Shown: piece by piece, positions 24,317-33,045 of the stretch
Position numbering within the stretch: position 1 is the stretch's first letter
Layout: every line of letters starts with the position of its first letter
Assembly (NCBI RefSeq): GCF_001373415.1
Contig: NZ_CDSE01000097.1
Coordinates: 62,001 to 126,000 of the forward strand
From: Paenibacillus dakarensis
GTDB lineage: Bacteria > Bacillota > Bacilli > Paenibacillales > Paenibacillaceae
Reading direction: 5' to 3'
DNA: 64,000 nt
The notes under the pieces: generated by a model
Told to the model about the DNA's origin: nothing
Database searches by the model: none
What the model saw: the letters and a program-made list of their open reading frames with translations, nothing else
Made by a program: the position numbers and the translations under genes

Positions 24317-25177
24317 TTAGCCTTTTACTGCACCAACCGTAACGCCTTCCAGGAAGTATTTCTGCAAGCTGAAGAATAGGATAAACATCGGTAATGCAGA
24401 AATGGTTGCCCCTGCCATCATTGGCGCGAAATAGGTTGTGTTGGCGAACCTGAAATTCTTGAGTCCGACCTGGATTGTCTGCATATCCATCGTGTTTGTT
24501 ACAAGGAACGGCCAGAAGAAGGTATTCCAATTGTCCATGAACGTCAGGATAGCCATTACTGCGAGTACGGTCTTAGATAAAGGCAGTACGATTTTGAAAT
24601 AAATCTGAAATTGATTACATCCTTCAATCTTGGCACACTCCAGTACCTCGGAAGGAATACTGCTCATAAATTGTTTGGCCAAAAAGATGTTATATACCGT
24701 AACCAGGCCAGGTACGATCATTGCGGTATATGTATTCTGAATATGAAAAGTATTAACAATCAGGATATAAAGAGGCACCTGTGTTACTTGATAAGGAATC
24801 ATCATGGATACTAGCAATACCGAAAATAATACGGCTCTACCTTTAAAACGAATCTTCGAGAACGCATAACCCGCAAGACTTGCGAAAAATACGTTAGATA
24901 CCATCACGGTGGTAGCAACGATCAAGGAATTGACCAGCCAGCGTACCGAATGCTCACTATAGTTGAAGAAGAACTTATAGGATTCAAATGATATTTTGGT
25001 TGGGAACAGGGAGTAACTCATCGCCCCCGCCTCTACAGGATCGCCAAATGATGAAATGACCATGAAGTAAATTGGAAACAATGTTGCTAAAGCAAATAAT
25101 ATCAGCACGACCATAATGACTGTGTTCCGGGTCTGTCTCCGAACAGGTTTACCTGTGTGACTGTTATATAATGCCAT
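24317..25177 (-). CDS. Carbohydrate ABC transporter permease, MalG type
   Basis: The protein has six membrane helices and the cytoplasmic EAA loop (ECAKIEGCNQFQIYFKIVLP) that docks the ATPase. It pairs with the MalF-type permease encoded 18 bp upstream to form a CUT1 sugar channel. The ATPase is not in the operon; CUT1 importers in Bacillota often share one MsmX-like ATPase. A 240-bp gap with no gene separates it from the downstream acetyltransferase gene. The cluster suggests the substrate is a GlcNAc/MurNAc disaccharide or MurNAc. Confidence 0.9.
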   Translation of the reverse strand: MALYNSHTGKPVRRQTRNTVIMVVLILFALATLFPIYFMVISSFGDPVEAGAMSYSLFPTKISFESYKFFFNYSEHSVRWLVNSLIVATTVMVSNVFFASLAGYAFSKIRFKGRAVLFSVLLVSMMIPYQVTQVPLYILIVNTFHIQNTYTAMIVPGLVTVYNIFLAKQFMSSIPSEVLECAKIEGCNQFQIYFKIVLPLSKTVLAVMAILTFMDNWNTFFWPFLVTNTMDMQTIQVGLKNFRFANTTYFAPMMAGATISALPMFILFFSLQKYFLEGVTVGAVKG

Positions 25178-25195
25178 ATCGGTGCCCTCCTCCCC

Positions 25196-26098
25196 TTAAT
25201 ATTCCACTTCTTTACCCATGAATTTGAATTGAATGAATGAAATCGAAGCGATGATAAAGGCCAGAACCAGAGATTGGGCTGCGGCTTCACCGAACTCGAA
25301 ATATTTGAAAGCGTTATTGAAGATAAGCAAGCCTACCATTGTCGTCGCATTGTCAGGACCGCCGCCTGTCATCAGGAAAGCGTTCTGGAATACCTGGAAG
25401 GAGCCGATCACGCCAGTTACAAGCAAGAATAAGGTTGTAGGCTTCAGGCATGGGATGACGATGTACCACAGCTTCTTCATGAAAGATGCTCCATCAAGCT
25501 CTGCAGCTTCATAATAGCTCTCATCGATACCAAGCAGCGCTGCCAAAAAGATGATGATACTCGTACCATGGCTTGACAGCCAGGACATAAGCACCAGGGA
25601 GAACATAGCTGTTGAGCTGGAACCGAGCCAGTTGCTGTTGCTGATTCCAAATACGTTTAGCAATTGGTTGAGGATACCCGATGGCATCGGATCAAAAATC
25701 CAGAGCCATACAACAGAGAGTGCGACACCCGAAGCCACTGCAGGAAGATAATAAATCGCTTTAAATACACTTTGCAGCTTCTTTCTTAATGGAAGAATCA
25801 AAATCGCTACGGCAAAAGATATAAACAATCCGACTGGAACGGTGAGCACGGTATAGACCAACGTGTTAACAATGGATTTCCAGAACAGGCTGTCTCCAAA
25901 GGTTTCAGCATAATTTGCAAATCCGATGTATTCTGAACCAAGCGGCTTGTATTTCTGAAAGCTGATAATAAACGCGCTAACAACGGGGTACGCGGTAAAC
26001 ATCGCGAAGACAACAAGGGCGACAGCAATAAAGGCATATCCATAACCGCTGTCTCCTTTGATACGACGTTTTTTCATGGGTTTAGCAATTTGAGTCAT
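25196..26098 (-). CDS. Carbohydrate ABC transporter permease, MalF type
   Basis: Six membrane helices and the EAA loop EAAELDGASFMKKLWYIVIP identify a CUT1 family permease. The N-terminus MTQIAKPMKKRRIKGDSGYG is positively charged and cytoplasmic. It is encoded between the binding protein gene (26190) and the MalG-type gene, the standard order. A stem-loop at 26146 sits between it and the binding protein gene and may limit read-through so that more binding protein than permease is made. Confidence 0.9.
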   Translation of the reverse strand: MTQIAKPMKKRRIKGDSGYGYAFIAVALVVFAMFTAYPVVSAFIISFQKYKPLGSEYIGFANYAETFGDSLFWKSIVNTLVYTVLTVPVGLFISFAVAILILPLRKKLQSVFKAIYYLPAVASGVALSVVWLWIFDPMPSGILNQLLNVFGISNSNWLGSSSTAMFSLVLMSWLSSHGTSIIIFLAALLGIDESYYEAAELDGASFMKKLWYIVIPCLKPTTLFLLVTGVIGSFQVFQNAFLMTGGGPDNATTMVGLLIFNNAFKYFEFGEAAAQSLVLAFIIASISFIQFKFMGKEVEY

Positions 26099-26145
26099 TA
26101 TGCAAAGCTCCTTTCATGGCTTGGTTCAACAGCAAAGATGAGGGA

Positions 26146-26171
26146 AGCCGCATGGACACTGCCAGGCGGCT
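26146..26171 (-). terminator. Intercistronic stem-loop after binding protein 1
   Basis: AGCCGC and GCGGCT frame an inner TGGCAGTGTCCA. It lacks a T-tract, so it is more likely a partial terminator or mRNA-stabilising hairpin. The same hairpin follows the paralog at 28744-28769. Confidence 0.6.
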
Positions 26172-26189
26172 ATCCGTGTATAAATCTGA

Positions 26190-27641
26190 TTAGTCTTTTA
26201 CAATGCCGTCTTCACCAAAGGCTTGAATGGCTGCTGACTTCAAAGCATCATACATTTCTTCAGGCGTAATTTCACCTGCAATGAGTGCTTGGAGCTTTGG
26301 AATCATCACTTCATCTTCCAGCTTGATCGATTTCGCACCAAGATCTGTTGGAATATCAGGACGGGCAGGTGTTGCATGGGACAGAAGCACTTCAACTGCT
26401 GCGACATTATCCGGATTTCTGTTAATCGTCATATCCTTCGCTGCTTCTCTTCCGCTCTTTGTGATATGAGCTGCGAACAGGTCATTATTCGTTGTAGCCG
26501 CTACCTTACCAGATGAAAGGAAATATGCAGCCTTAACTACATTTGCTTTATGCTCTGGTGTTGGATCCTTTTTACCGCGGAAAGCAACATACCCATCAAC
26601 GGCAACACTTGATTTTGGCTCTTGACCGAGGAATGTAGGAACAGGAAGAACGATGTAATCTACAGGAATACTGCCTTGGACAGCGCTTCCATCATTAGCT
26701 TTGATCTTCTCATTGTTCTTGTTGGCAGAGTTCTCGAACGTTGCAAGTCCTTTACCTGTGATCATGGTTTGACCTGTCAGGAACATGTTCCAGCGTTTAC
26801 CGGCATCAACAGAGCTGAGCTCTTTCGGCATGGAGCCGTCATCGATCATCTCACGAATGGCTTTCAATACGCCGAGGAAATTCTTGCTTGTATAAGCGTA
26901 TTTCAGGTCTTTATCGATGGCATCCGGCATACCGGCATTCTTAACCAAAATGTTCAGGTAGTCTTTCGAAGTTACACCCGATGTTGCAAAAACGAATCCG
27001 TAACGTTTGGTTTGGTCGCCTTCTTTTACTACACCCTTTTTGATAGCTTCGCGGAACTCCTCGTAAGTCCAGCCTTCTTTTTGTACCTTCTTGTAGTCAA
27101 TTCCGGCTTCCTCCAGGAACTGCTTGTTACCACCAAGTGCATGAACCTCCATATATGCTGGGAGTCCATAAAGGCTGTTGCCCAGTTTCATATACTCCAG
27201 CGGTGTTGCATCATAATCATCGGTCATTTCCTTCGTTACTGTGTCTGTGATGTCCATCAGCATTCCTTGCTCTACATATTTCGAAAGACCACCAGAACCG
27301 ATAAATGCAAGGTCCGGAGGACTTCCCGCATTCACTTGTGTATCAAGCTTTTGTGTCATATCCTCCCAGCTGGCAGGCTCGATTTTCAAAGTCAGGTTCG
27401 GATACAGAGCATTAAAATCCTTCTCCAATTGAGCAAAGCTGTCCTGGAAATTCGCAGATACTGGAGGAAGCAATGCTGTGATTGTATCTTTTGCTTCTGT
27501 ATTTGTAGTCGTTCCTCCACCGGCTGTTCCGGTATTCGGAGTTTCCGTTTTGCCGCCATTGCCGCCAGAACCCCCACCGCAAGCGGACAACGCCAGCGTC
27601 AATGCAAGAACAGGTGCCAATATACGCATTTTCTTTTTCAT
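26190..27641 (-). CDS. Sugar-binding lipoprotein of the CUT1 importer, copy 1
   Basis: A signal peptide with lipobox LSAC followed by a glycine/threonine linker gives a lipid-anchored binding protein. The mature part (about 450 residues) has YPNLTLKIEPASWEDMTQKL and NAGSPPDLAFIGS, typical of family 1 solute-binding proteins. The ATG at 27641 has GGGAGG nine bases upstream; 21 further codons upstream are not used. It is nearly identical to the protein encoded at 28788, differing mostly between residues 100 and 160 (GLSKYVEQGML versus GISKYVDQGML and flanks). It is in the same operon as murQ and the two permeases. Confidence 0.9.
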   Translation of the reverse strand: MKKKMRILAPVLALTLALSACGGGSGGNGGKTETPNTGTAGGGTTTNTEAKDTITALLPPVSANFQDSFAQLEKDFNALYPNLTLKIEPASWEDMTQKLDTQVNAGSPPDLAFIGSGGLSKYVEQGMLMDITDTVTKEMTDDYDATPLEYMKLGNSLYGLPAYMEVHALGGNKQFLEEAGIDYKKVQKEGWTYEEFREAIKKGVVKEGDQTKRYGFVFATSGVTSKDYLNILVKNAGMPDAIDKDLKYAYTSKNFLGVLKAIREMIDDGSMPKELSSVDAGKRWNMFLTGQTMITGKGLATFENSANKNNEKIKANDGSAVQGSIPVDYIVLPVPTFLGQEPKSSVAVDGYVAFRGKKDPTPEHKANVVKAAYFLSSGKVAATTNNDLFAAHITKSGREAAKDMTINRNPDNVAAVEVLLSHATPARPDIPTDLGAKSIKLEDEVMIPKLQALIAGEITPEEMYDALKSAAIQAFGEDGIVKD

Positions 27642-27684
27642 ATAATTTTGAACCTCCCTTAGGAATATAAAAGTCTCTGTCTGC

Positions 27685-28593
27685 CTATTTCTGCAACTGT
27701 GCAAATGCCTTCTTCAGACTGCCATCGCTCTCTTTCAGCGCTTCTTCTGCCTCTTCTGCATTCAAACCGGATTTAATCATCATAATGGCAAGCTTGCAGC
27801 TCATGGAAGCGCTTTCTAAATAAGCAGTAGCTGTTTTGTCGTCTACCCCCGTAGCTGCTTGAATGATACGTACGGAGCGGTCGTACAGTTTGATATTGCT
27901 TGCCCTCAGGTCAACCATCAGATTGTTGTAGGTCTTCCCGAGCTTCACCATCGTACAGGTCGTCAGCATGTTCAGAACCAGCTTCTGGGCTGTTCCTGCC
28001 TTCAATCGGGTCGATCCCATGATGACCTCTGGTCCGACAACCGGCGCGATACATACATCGCAAGCAGGCGCTAGCCTGGAGTTCTTATTGTTCACAACAC
28101 CGATGGTTGCGGCACCAATTTCCTTTGCCTTCTTGAGCCCTGCAATGACAAATTGTGCACTACCGCTTGCCGTGATGCCAACGACCACATCCTTATCAGT
28201 GACGCCGCAGCGTTCAATAAGTGCGATCCCCTCCTCTGCATTATCTTCGAAACCTTCAACTGCCAGCCTCAGTGCCACATCGCCACCGGCGATATGCCCC
28301 TGCACCAGCAATGGGTCCGTACCAAAAGTAGGAGGGCATTCCGAAGCGTCAAGTACACCAAGTCTTCCGGAAGTGCCGGCCCCTATATAGAACATTCTTC
28401 CTCCATTCTTAAGCACATGATGCAAAATATCAACCGCTTTCATAATTTGCGGTATTTCAGCCGCTACAGCGCCGGGAACCTTGGAATCCTGTTCATTCAT
28501 TAGACGGAGCATTTGTTCTGTTGTACATTCATCGATCATCTGAGTACTCTCATTGATCCCTTCCGTCGTCAATCCCGCCAGATACTCATCCAT
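27685..28593 (-). CDS. murQ: N-acetylmuramic acid 6-phosphate etherase MurQ
   Basis: MurQ removes D-lactate from MurNAc-6-phosphate, giving GlcNAc-6-phosphate. The SIS-domain start GGRMFYIGAGTSGRLGVLDA and ECPPTFGTDPLLVQGHIAGG are diagnostic, as is TRLKAGTAQKLVLNMLTT. The ATG at 28593 has AGGGGG six bases upstream. It is the first gene of the operon murQ, binding protein, two permeases, acetyltransferase, deacetylase, namZ, so the imported material contains MurNAc. The promoter region contains a palindrome that is also found upstream of two other units of the locus. Confidence 0.95.
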   Translation of the reverse strand: MDEYLAGLTTEGINESTQMIDECTTEQMLRLMNEQDSKVPGAVAAEIPQIMKAVDILHHVLKNGGRMFYIGAGTSGRLGVLDASECPPTFGTDPLLVQGHIAGGDVALRLAVEGFEDNAEEGIALIERCGVTDKDVVVGITASGSAQFVIAGLKKAKEIGAATIGVVNNKNSRLAPACDVCIAPVVGPEVIMGSTRLKAGTAQKLVLNMLTTCTMVKLGKTYNNLMVDLRASNIKLYDRSVRIIQAATGVDDKTATAYLESASMSCKLAIMMIKSGLNAEEAEEALKESDGSLKKAFAQLQK

Positions 28594-28675
28594 GGCCATC
28601 CCCCTATCCAAGTTATTGTTGTTTCTTGTCTTAATTGCATATTAACGAGAAATTTCATCCAGGTCAATAACTTTT

Positions 28676-28690
28676 TGAAATAAAATTTCA
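28676..28690. promoter_or_regulatory. Palindromic operator upstream of murQ
   Basis: TGAAATAAAATTTCA is a 15-bp inverted repeat with a 3-bp centre. It lies about 83 bp before the murQ start and recurs at 30483 and 31596. The neighbouring MurR/RpiR protein is the likely binder. Confidence 0.65.
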
Positions 28691-28743
28691 AAATAGAATA
28701 TTATAATGACATTTTATTTTTGTCCTATTGTAATAAAGAGGGC

Positions 28744-28769
28744 AGCCGCATGGACACTGCCAGGCGGCT
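28744..28769 (-). terminator. Stem-loop after binding protein 2
   Basis: AGCCGC/GCGGCT with inner TGGCAGTGTCCA, followed on the minus strand by GCCCTCTTTATT, a better T-tract than at 26146. It probably ends the transcript of the 28788 gene. Confidence 0.62.
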
Positions 28770-28787
28770 AACCGTGTATGATTCGAA

Positions 28788-30248
28788 TTAGTCTTTTACA
28801 ACGCCGTCTTCACCAAAGGTTTGAATAGCTGCTGCTTTCAATGCGTCATGCATGGCTTCCGGAGTAATTTCACCGGCCAGCAGGGCCTGAAGCTTCGGAA
28901 TCATAACTTCATCCTCCAGCTTGATTGCCTTCGCACCAAGATCTGTAGGAATATCCGGGCGTGCTGGCGTTGCATGGGATAGAAGCGTTTCTACAGCTGC
29001 TACGTTGTCAGGGTTACGGTTAATCGTCATTGCCTTGGCAGCTTCACGGCCGCTCTTGGTGATATGCGCCACGAATAAGTCATTGTTCGTTGTCGCAGCC
29101 ACCTTGCCGCTGGACAGGAAATACGCTGCTTTTACAACATTGTCTATATGCTCTGGCGTCGACTCTTTCTTGCCGCGGAATGTCACATATCCTCCGACAG
29201 CTGCACTGGACTTTGGCTCACTGCCCAGGAAGGTTGGCACAGGAAGCACGATGTAATCCACAGGGATACTGCCTTGGACAGCACTTCCGTCATTGGCTTT
29301 AATCTTTTCGTTGTTTTTGTTGGCGGAATTTTCGAATGTTGCCATGCCCTTGCCTGTGATCATCGTTTCGCCTGTAAGGAACATATTCCACCGTTTACCG
29401 GCGTCAACGGAGCTGAGCTCCTTCGGCATGGAGCCGTCATCGATCATCTCGCGAATAGCTTTCAATACGCCGAGGAAATTCTTACTTGTATATGCGTATT
29501 TCAGATCTTTGTCAAATGCAGCCGGCATTCCTGCATTCTTAACCAGAATGTTCAAATAATCCTTGGAGGTAACGCCCGCTGTAGCAAACACGAATCCGTA
29601 ACGTTTTGTTTGGTCTCCTTCTTTGACAACACCTTTCTTGATGGCTTCACGGAATTCCTCGTATGTCCAGCCTTCTTTTTGCACTTTTTTGTAGTCAATT
29701 CCGGCTTCCTCCATGAACTGCTTGTTGCCGCCCAGCGCGTGAATTTCCATATAGGCCGGGAATCCATACAGTTTGTCGCCCATCTTCATATAGTCTAATG
29801 GACCAGTATCAAAGTCTTCTATCATTTCCTTTGCAGCCGTTTCTGTAATGTCCATCAGCATGCCCTGATCCACATATTTTGAAATACCGCTCGCATCGAT
29901 AAAGGCTATATCCGGCGGACTTCCCGCATTCACTTGTGTATCTAGCTTTTGTGTCATGTCCTCCCAGCTGGCAGGCTCAATCTTCAGAGTCAGATTCGGG
30001 TAAAGAGCATTAAATTCCTTCTCCATTGTAGAGAAGCTGTCCTGGAAATTCGCAGATACAGGAGGAAGCAAGGCTGTAATCGTATCTTTCGCTTCCGTTT
30101 TCGTAGTCGTCCCTCCACCAGCTGCTCCCGTATTCGGGGTATCCGTTTTGCCTCCCGAGCTGCCAGAGCCACCTGAGCCTCCACCGCATGCGGATAACGC
30201 AAGGGTCAATGCCAGAACAGGTGCCAATACACGCATTTTCTTTTTCAT
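28788..30248 (-). CDS. Sugar-binding lipoprotein of the CUT1 importer, copy 2
   Basis: This 486-residue lipoprotein (lipobox LSAC, then a GSGGSGSSGG linker) is a close paralog of the protein encoded at 26190. Long stretches such as the region from QFMEEAGIDYKKVQKEGWTY to DGSMPKELSSVDAGKRW are almost identical. It is transcribed on its own, with its own promoter, operator, cre-like site and hairpin. The two copies may differ in ligand (for example GlcNAc-MurNAc versus MurNAc-GlcNAc) or simply raise dosage. It lies between murQ and the regulator gene. Confidence 0.9.
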   Translation of the reverse strand: MKKKMRVLAPVLALTLALSACGGGSGGSGSSGGKTDTPNTGAAGGGTTTKTEAKDTITALLPPVSANFQDSFSTMEKEFNALYPNLTLKIEPASWEDMTQKLDTQVNAGSPPDIAFIDASGISKYVDQGMLMDITETAAKEMIEDFDTGPLDYMKMGDKLYGFPAYMEIHALGGNKQFMEEAGIDYKKVQKEGWTYEEFREAIKKGVVKEGDQTKRYGFVFATAGVTSKDYLNILVKNAGMPAAFDKDLKYAYTSKNFLGVLKAIREMIDDGSMPKELSSVDAGKRWNMFLTGETMITGKGMATFENSANKNNEKIKANDGSAVQGSIPVDYIVLPVPTFLGSEPKSSAAVGGYVTFRGKKESTPEHIDNVVKAAYFLSSGKVAATTNNDLFVAHITKSGREAAKAMTINRNPDNVAAVETLLSHATPARPDIPTDLGAKAIKLEDEVMIPKLQALLAGEITPEAMHDALKAAAIQTFGEDGVVKD

Positions 30249-30340
30249 ACCATTTTTAACCTCCCCTAAGAATATAAATGTTTCTGCCTGCCAGCCTGCT
30301 TCTGCTTTCGATCCGGATACAGCAACATAACGGCAAGTGT

Positions 30341-30355
30341 TTGGAAGCGCTTACA
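30341..30355. promoter_or_regulatory. Catabolite-responsive element (cre)
   Basis: TTGGAAGCGCTTACA fits the cre consensus WTGNAANCGNWNNCA at every position. It lies about 95 bp before the start of binding protein 2 and downstream of the operator, where CcpA binding would block transcription. Confidence 0.72.
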
Positions 30356-30482
30356 TAAGGCCCCCTATTTAAAACATTTCTCCGCTATTCGAAAGCACCC
30401 GATGTATAATAGCGGCCCGCCTTTTGTGTATTGATTCTTAATTGCATATTATCGAGAAATGTTATAACGGTCAATAAGTTTT

Positions 30483-30497
30483 TGAAATAATATTTCA
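30483..30497. promoter_or_regulatory. Palindromic operator upstream of binding protein 2
   Basis: TGAAATAATATTTCA is the second copy of the palindrome. About 90 bp around it resembles the region upstream of murQ (AATTGCATATTA.CGAGAAAT, TTTTTGAAATAA, GGCATTTTATTTTT), showing that the promoter was duplicated together with the binding protein gene. Confidence 0.65.
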
Positions 30498-30538
30498 CTA
30501 TAGAATATATTGATGGCATTTTATTTTTATTCTTTGGC

Positions 30539-30578
30539 AAAAAAAAGACACCGGCAACGTCTGCTGTATGCCGATGTC
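30539..30578 (-). terminator. Terminator of the regulator gene
   Basis: On the minus strand GACATCGGCA and TGCCGGTGTC form a stem with one G-T pair, followed by eight T. Confidence 0.8.
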
Positions 30579-30584
30579 CTGCTG

Positions 30585-31448
30585 TTATTTGCGCTGCTTA
30601 CTCGCTACGATATTGTGCGTCTTGGTTAGATATTTCTTTACATTCCGATACTCTGCGCTGGCTACACCGGCAAACAAAATATCAATAACCGTAAGCATGG
30701 CAATCCGCGAGCCCATGGCCCCGCTTCGAATAGTCAGCTCCGGTGTTGAAATACTCAGCACGATGTTCACATTTTCAGCTAACTCGCTCTTCGTATATTT
30801 GGTAATAGCGATGGTATGAGCCCCGGATTTCTTAGCAATATCGAGCGCATTCAGGATATCTACCGTTTCTCCGGAATTGGATATAAAAATGGCTGCGTCA
30901 TTCTTCTCCAGCAGTGTGGCTGCTGTAAGCTGACTATGTCCATCCGTATAAGCATGACATATTTTATTGATACGTGTAAACTTCTGTTCCGCATCAATAC
31001 CCACCAAGCCTGAAGCTCCAATACCAAAAAATACGATACGTTTGCATTGACGAAGCACATTGACCGCCCGCTCGACTGCATCCTTATTAATCACGCTTAG
31101 GGTGTCCTCTATTGATTTGATATTATTGCGGGAAATATTAGCTATGATCGTGTCCAGGTCATCACCAGGCTGAATATCTGTGTACTGATGCTTCTGCTCC
31201 TCGTCCATTGACCCGATCGATGCAGAGATGCTTACGATGAAGCTTCGATAACCCGTATATCCCATAGTCTTGCAGAATCGGAGCACCGATGCATCACTCG
31301 TCTTCGTTAACTGGGCCAGACTCTTAATCGACAGATGAGGTATTTCCTCCAGATTCTCTAATATGTACTCTGCAAGCATTTTCTCAACCGGTGTCAAGCT
31401 GTCCTTCATGTCCCTTATCTTGATCAAAATATTATCATTGATTGACAT
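30585..31448 (-). CDS. murR: RpiR/MurR family transcriptional regulator
   Basis: An N-terminal HTH of the RpiR type (LSIKSLAQLTKTSDASVLRF, residues about 40-60) is joined to a SIS sugar-phosphate domain (VFFGIGASGLVGIDAEQKF and AIFISNSGETVDILNAL). Such proteins usually repress amino-sugar genes until a sugar phosphate such as MurNAc-6-phosphate binds. The ATG at 31448 is preferred because GGATGAG is correctly placed; the ATG at 31463 overlaps that site. It is divergent from the GH4-kinase operon, with a palindrome between them. The name murR is by context. Confidence 0.85.
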   Translation of the reverse strand: MSINDNILIKIRDMKDSLTPVEKMLAEYILENLEEIPHLSIKSLAQLTKTSDASVLRFCKTMGYTGYRSFIVSISASIGSMDEEQKHQYTDIQPGDDLDTIIANISRNNIKSIEDTLSVINKDAVERAVNVLRQCKRIVFFGIGASGLVGIDAEQKFTRINKICHAYTDGHSQLTAATLLEKNDAAIFISNSGETVDILNALDIAKKSGAHTIAITKYTKSELAENVNIVLSISTPELTIRSGAMGSRIAMLTVIDILFAGVASAEYRNVKKYLTKTHNIVASKQRK

Positions 31449-31595
31449 ATGGTTCCGACTCATCCTTTAGAAAATAAAATTATAATCGTTTTCCTCTAAA
31501 ATCTTACAAAAAAATTAATATCATCATAAGCTCATTACTCTTAAAAAACAAGCAGAATACGCCCTGCAAAAGATAGAAACGCTTTAATCGCCTAA

Positions 31596-31610
31596 TGAAA
31601 TTTTATTTCA
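31596..31610. promoter_or_regulatory. Palindromic operator between murR and the GH4 gene
   Basis: TGAAATTTTATTTCA is the third copy, in the divergent intergenic region, so one bound dimer could control both directions. A weaker cre-like sequence (ATTGCAGCGCTTACA, two mismatches) lies at 31650. Confidence 0.65.
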
Positions 31611-31743
31611 TAATTATATTATCATTTTGTAGATTTAATTCTATTTTATATTGCAGCGCTTACAAAAGCAATGCTATACTAACAGCAAAATTAAGCAAAT
31701 TCTATGAACAAGATCATCATCAAGACCGAAGGGTGGAATAAGC

Positions 31744-33045
31744 ATGGGTAAAGGTTTGAAGATAGCGATTATCGGAGCAGGCAGCACCTACACTCCAGAG
31801 CTCATTGAAGGCATGATTAAACGGAAAGCAGCACTTCCCGTTCAGGAACTGGTATTGATGGACATTGATTCCCGTAAATTGGAGATCGTCGGAAAATTGT
31901 GTGAACGGATGATTGAGGCAGTGAATATGCCCTGCCGTGTGACCAGAACGCAGGATCTGGATGAGGCACTTATTGATGCTGATTTTGTTCTCGGACAGAT
32001 CCGGGTGGGTAAGCTGCCTGCCAGAGTCCTTGATGAAACCATCCCTCTGAAATATGGTCTGATCGGACAGGAGACTTGCGGAATCGGAGGCTTCTTCAAA
32101 GCCATGCGCACCATTCCCGTCATGCTTCATATTGCAGAACGAATGAAAGAGCTGTGCCCTGATGCCTGGCTCATCAACTTCTCCAATCCTGCTGGAATCA
32201 TTACAGAAGCCATGCTGAATCATACAAATATTAAAATGCTCGGTCTTTGCAATGTTCCTTTCAATATGTTTAAAAGCATACGTGAGACGCTCCATCTGGA
32301 TCAGCCTAACTTCACCTATATCGGCCTTAACCATCTCAGCTGGATTACATCCATAGAGCAGGACGGCAAGGATTATTTGAAATCTGCACTGGACATGGGA
32401 CTGAATAGTGAAGCAATGAAGAACATCCCTTCCAGCGGATTCAGTAAAGAACTCATCCAAATGGTGGGCGCTATTCCTTCCTCCTATCTTGAATACTATT
32501 ACTTCAAAGAGAAAAAGCTGAAACTCCTGAAGGACAGTGAAATGACACGCGGGGAGAAATGCATTCAGATTGAAGATGAGCTCCTTGGCATCTACTCCGA
32601 TTCCGAGCTTCATACGAAGCCTGAGCTGCTCTCATCCCGTGGAGGCGCTAACTATTCTGAGGTTGCGATCAGCCTGGTTGATGCCATCTATAATGACAAG
32701 CAAGAGGTTCATGTCGTCAACCTGCTCAATAACGGTGCACTGAAATTCATGAAGGATTCCGATGCTGTTGAAATGTGCGCTGTGATCGGAAAAGATGGTG
32801 CGAAACCGATAGCCGTTCCTGATTTCGACAACGAGCATATCATCGACTACATGCGGATGGTCAAGGCTTATGAGCGTGAGACGGTAGCTGCTGCTGTAAC
32901 GGGCAGTGAGGATGCAGCAATGCGCGCATTGCTGATGAACCCGCTGGTGGGTGACTATGATGCGGCCTATCACTGTTTCCAGGAGCTGAAGGAAGCCCAT
33001 AAGGCATATCTCCCGCAGTTTTTCCCGGAAGAGATGAAGCCTTAA
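31744..33045 (+). CDS. GH4 family NAD-dependent 6-phospho-glycosidase
   Basis: GH4 enzymes cleave glycosides by transient oxidation of the C3 hydroxyl, using NAD and Mn(II). The NAD site is GAGSTYTPEL at residues 11-20. The metal ligands are Cys169 in GLCNVP and His197 in LNHLSW. NFSNPAGI at 145-152 is conserved. The 433 residues and the HLSW sequence suit the 6-phospho-beta-glucosidase branch. A MurNAc residue has its O3 blocked by lactate and cannot be the oxidised unit, so a GlcNAc-6-phosphate glycone is the plausible substrate here. AAGGGTGG precedes the ATG. It overlaps the kinase gene by one base. Confidence 0.85.
   Translation: MGKGLKIAIIGAGSTYTPELIEGMIKRKAALPVQELVLMDIDSRKLEIVGKLCERMIEAVNMPCRVTRTQDLDEALIDADFVLGQIRVGKLPARVLDETIPLKYGLIGQETCGIGGFFKAMRTIPVMLHIAERMKELCPDAWLINFSNPAGIITEAMLNHTNIKMLGLCNVPFNMFKSIRETLHLDQPNFTYIGLNHLSWITSIEQDGKDYLKSALDMGLNSEAMKNIPSSGFSKELIQMVGAIPSSYLEYYYFKEKKLKLLKDSEMTRGEKCIQIEDELLGIYSDSELHTKPELLSSRGGANYSEVAISLVDAIYNDKQEVHVVNLLNNGALKFMKDSDAVEMCAVIGKDGAKPIAVPDFDNEHIIDYMRMVKAYERETVAAAVTGSEDAAMRALLMNPLVGDYDAAYHCFQELKEAHKAYLPQFFPEEMKP

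Noticed and set aside
26622..27662. Long plus-strand open frame of 346 codons
   Set aside because: It is exactly antisense to the binding protein gene, rich in Cys and His, and shows no domain; the same pattern of shadow frames exists opposite the paralog at 28788.
31720..32613. Minus-strand open frame of 297 codons
   Set aside because: It is antisense to the GH4 gene, with no recognisable domain and unnatural composition.
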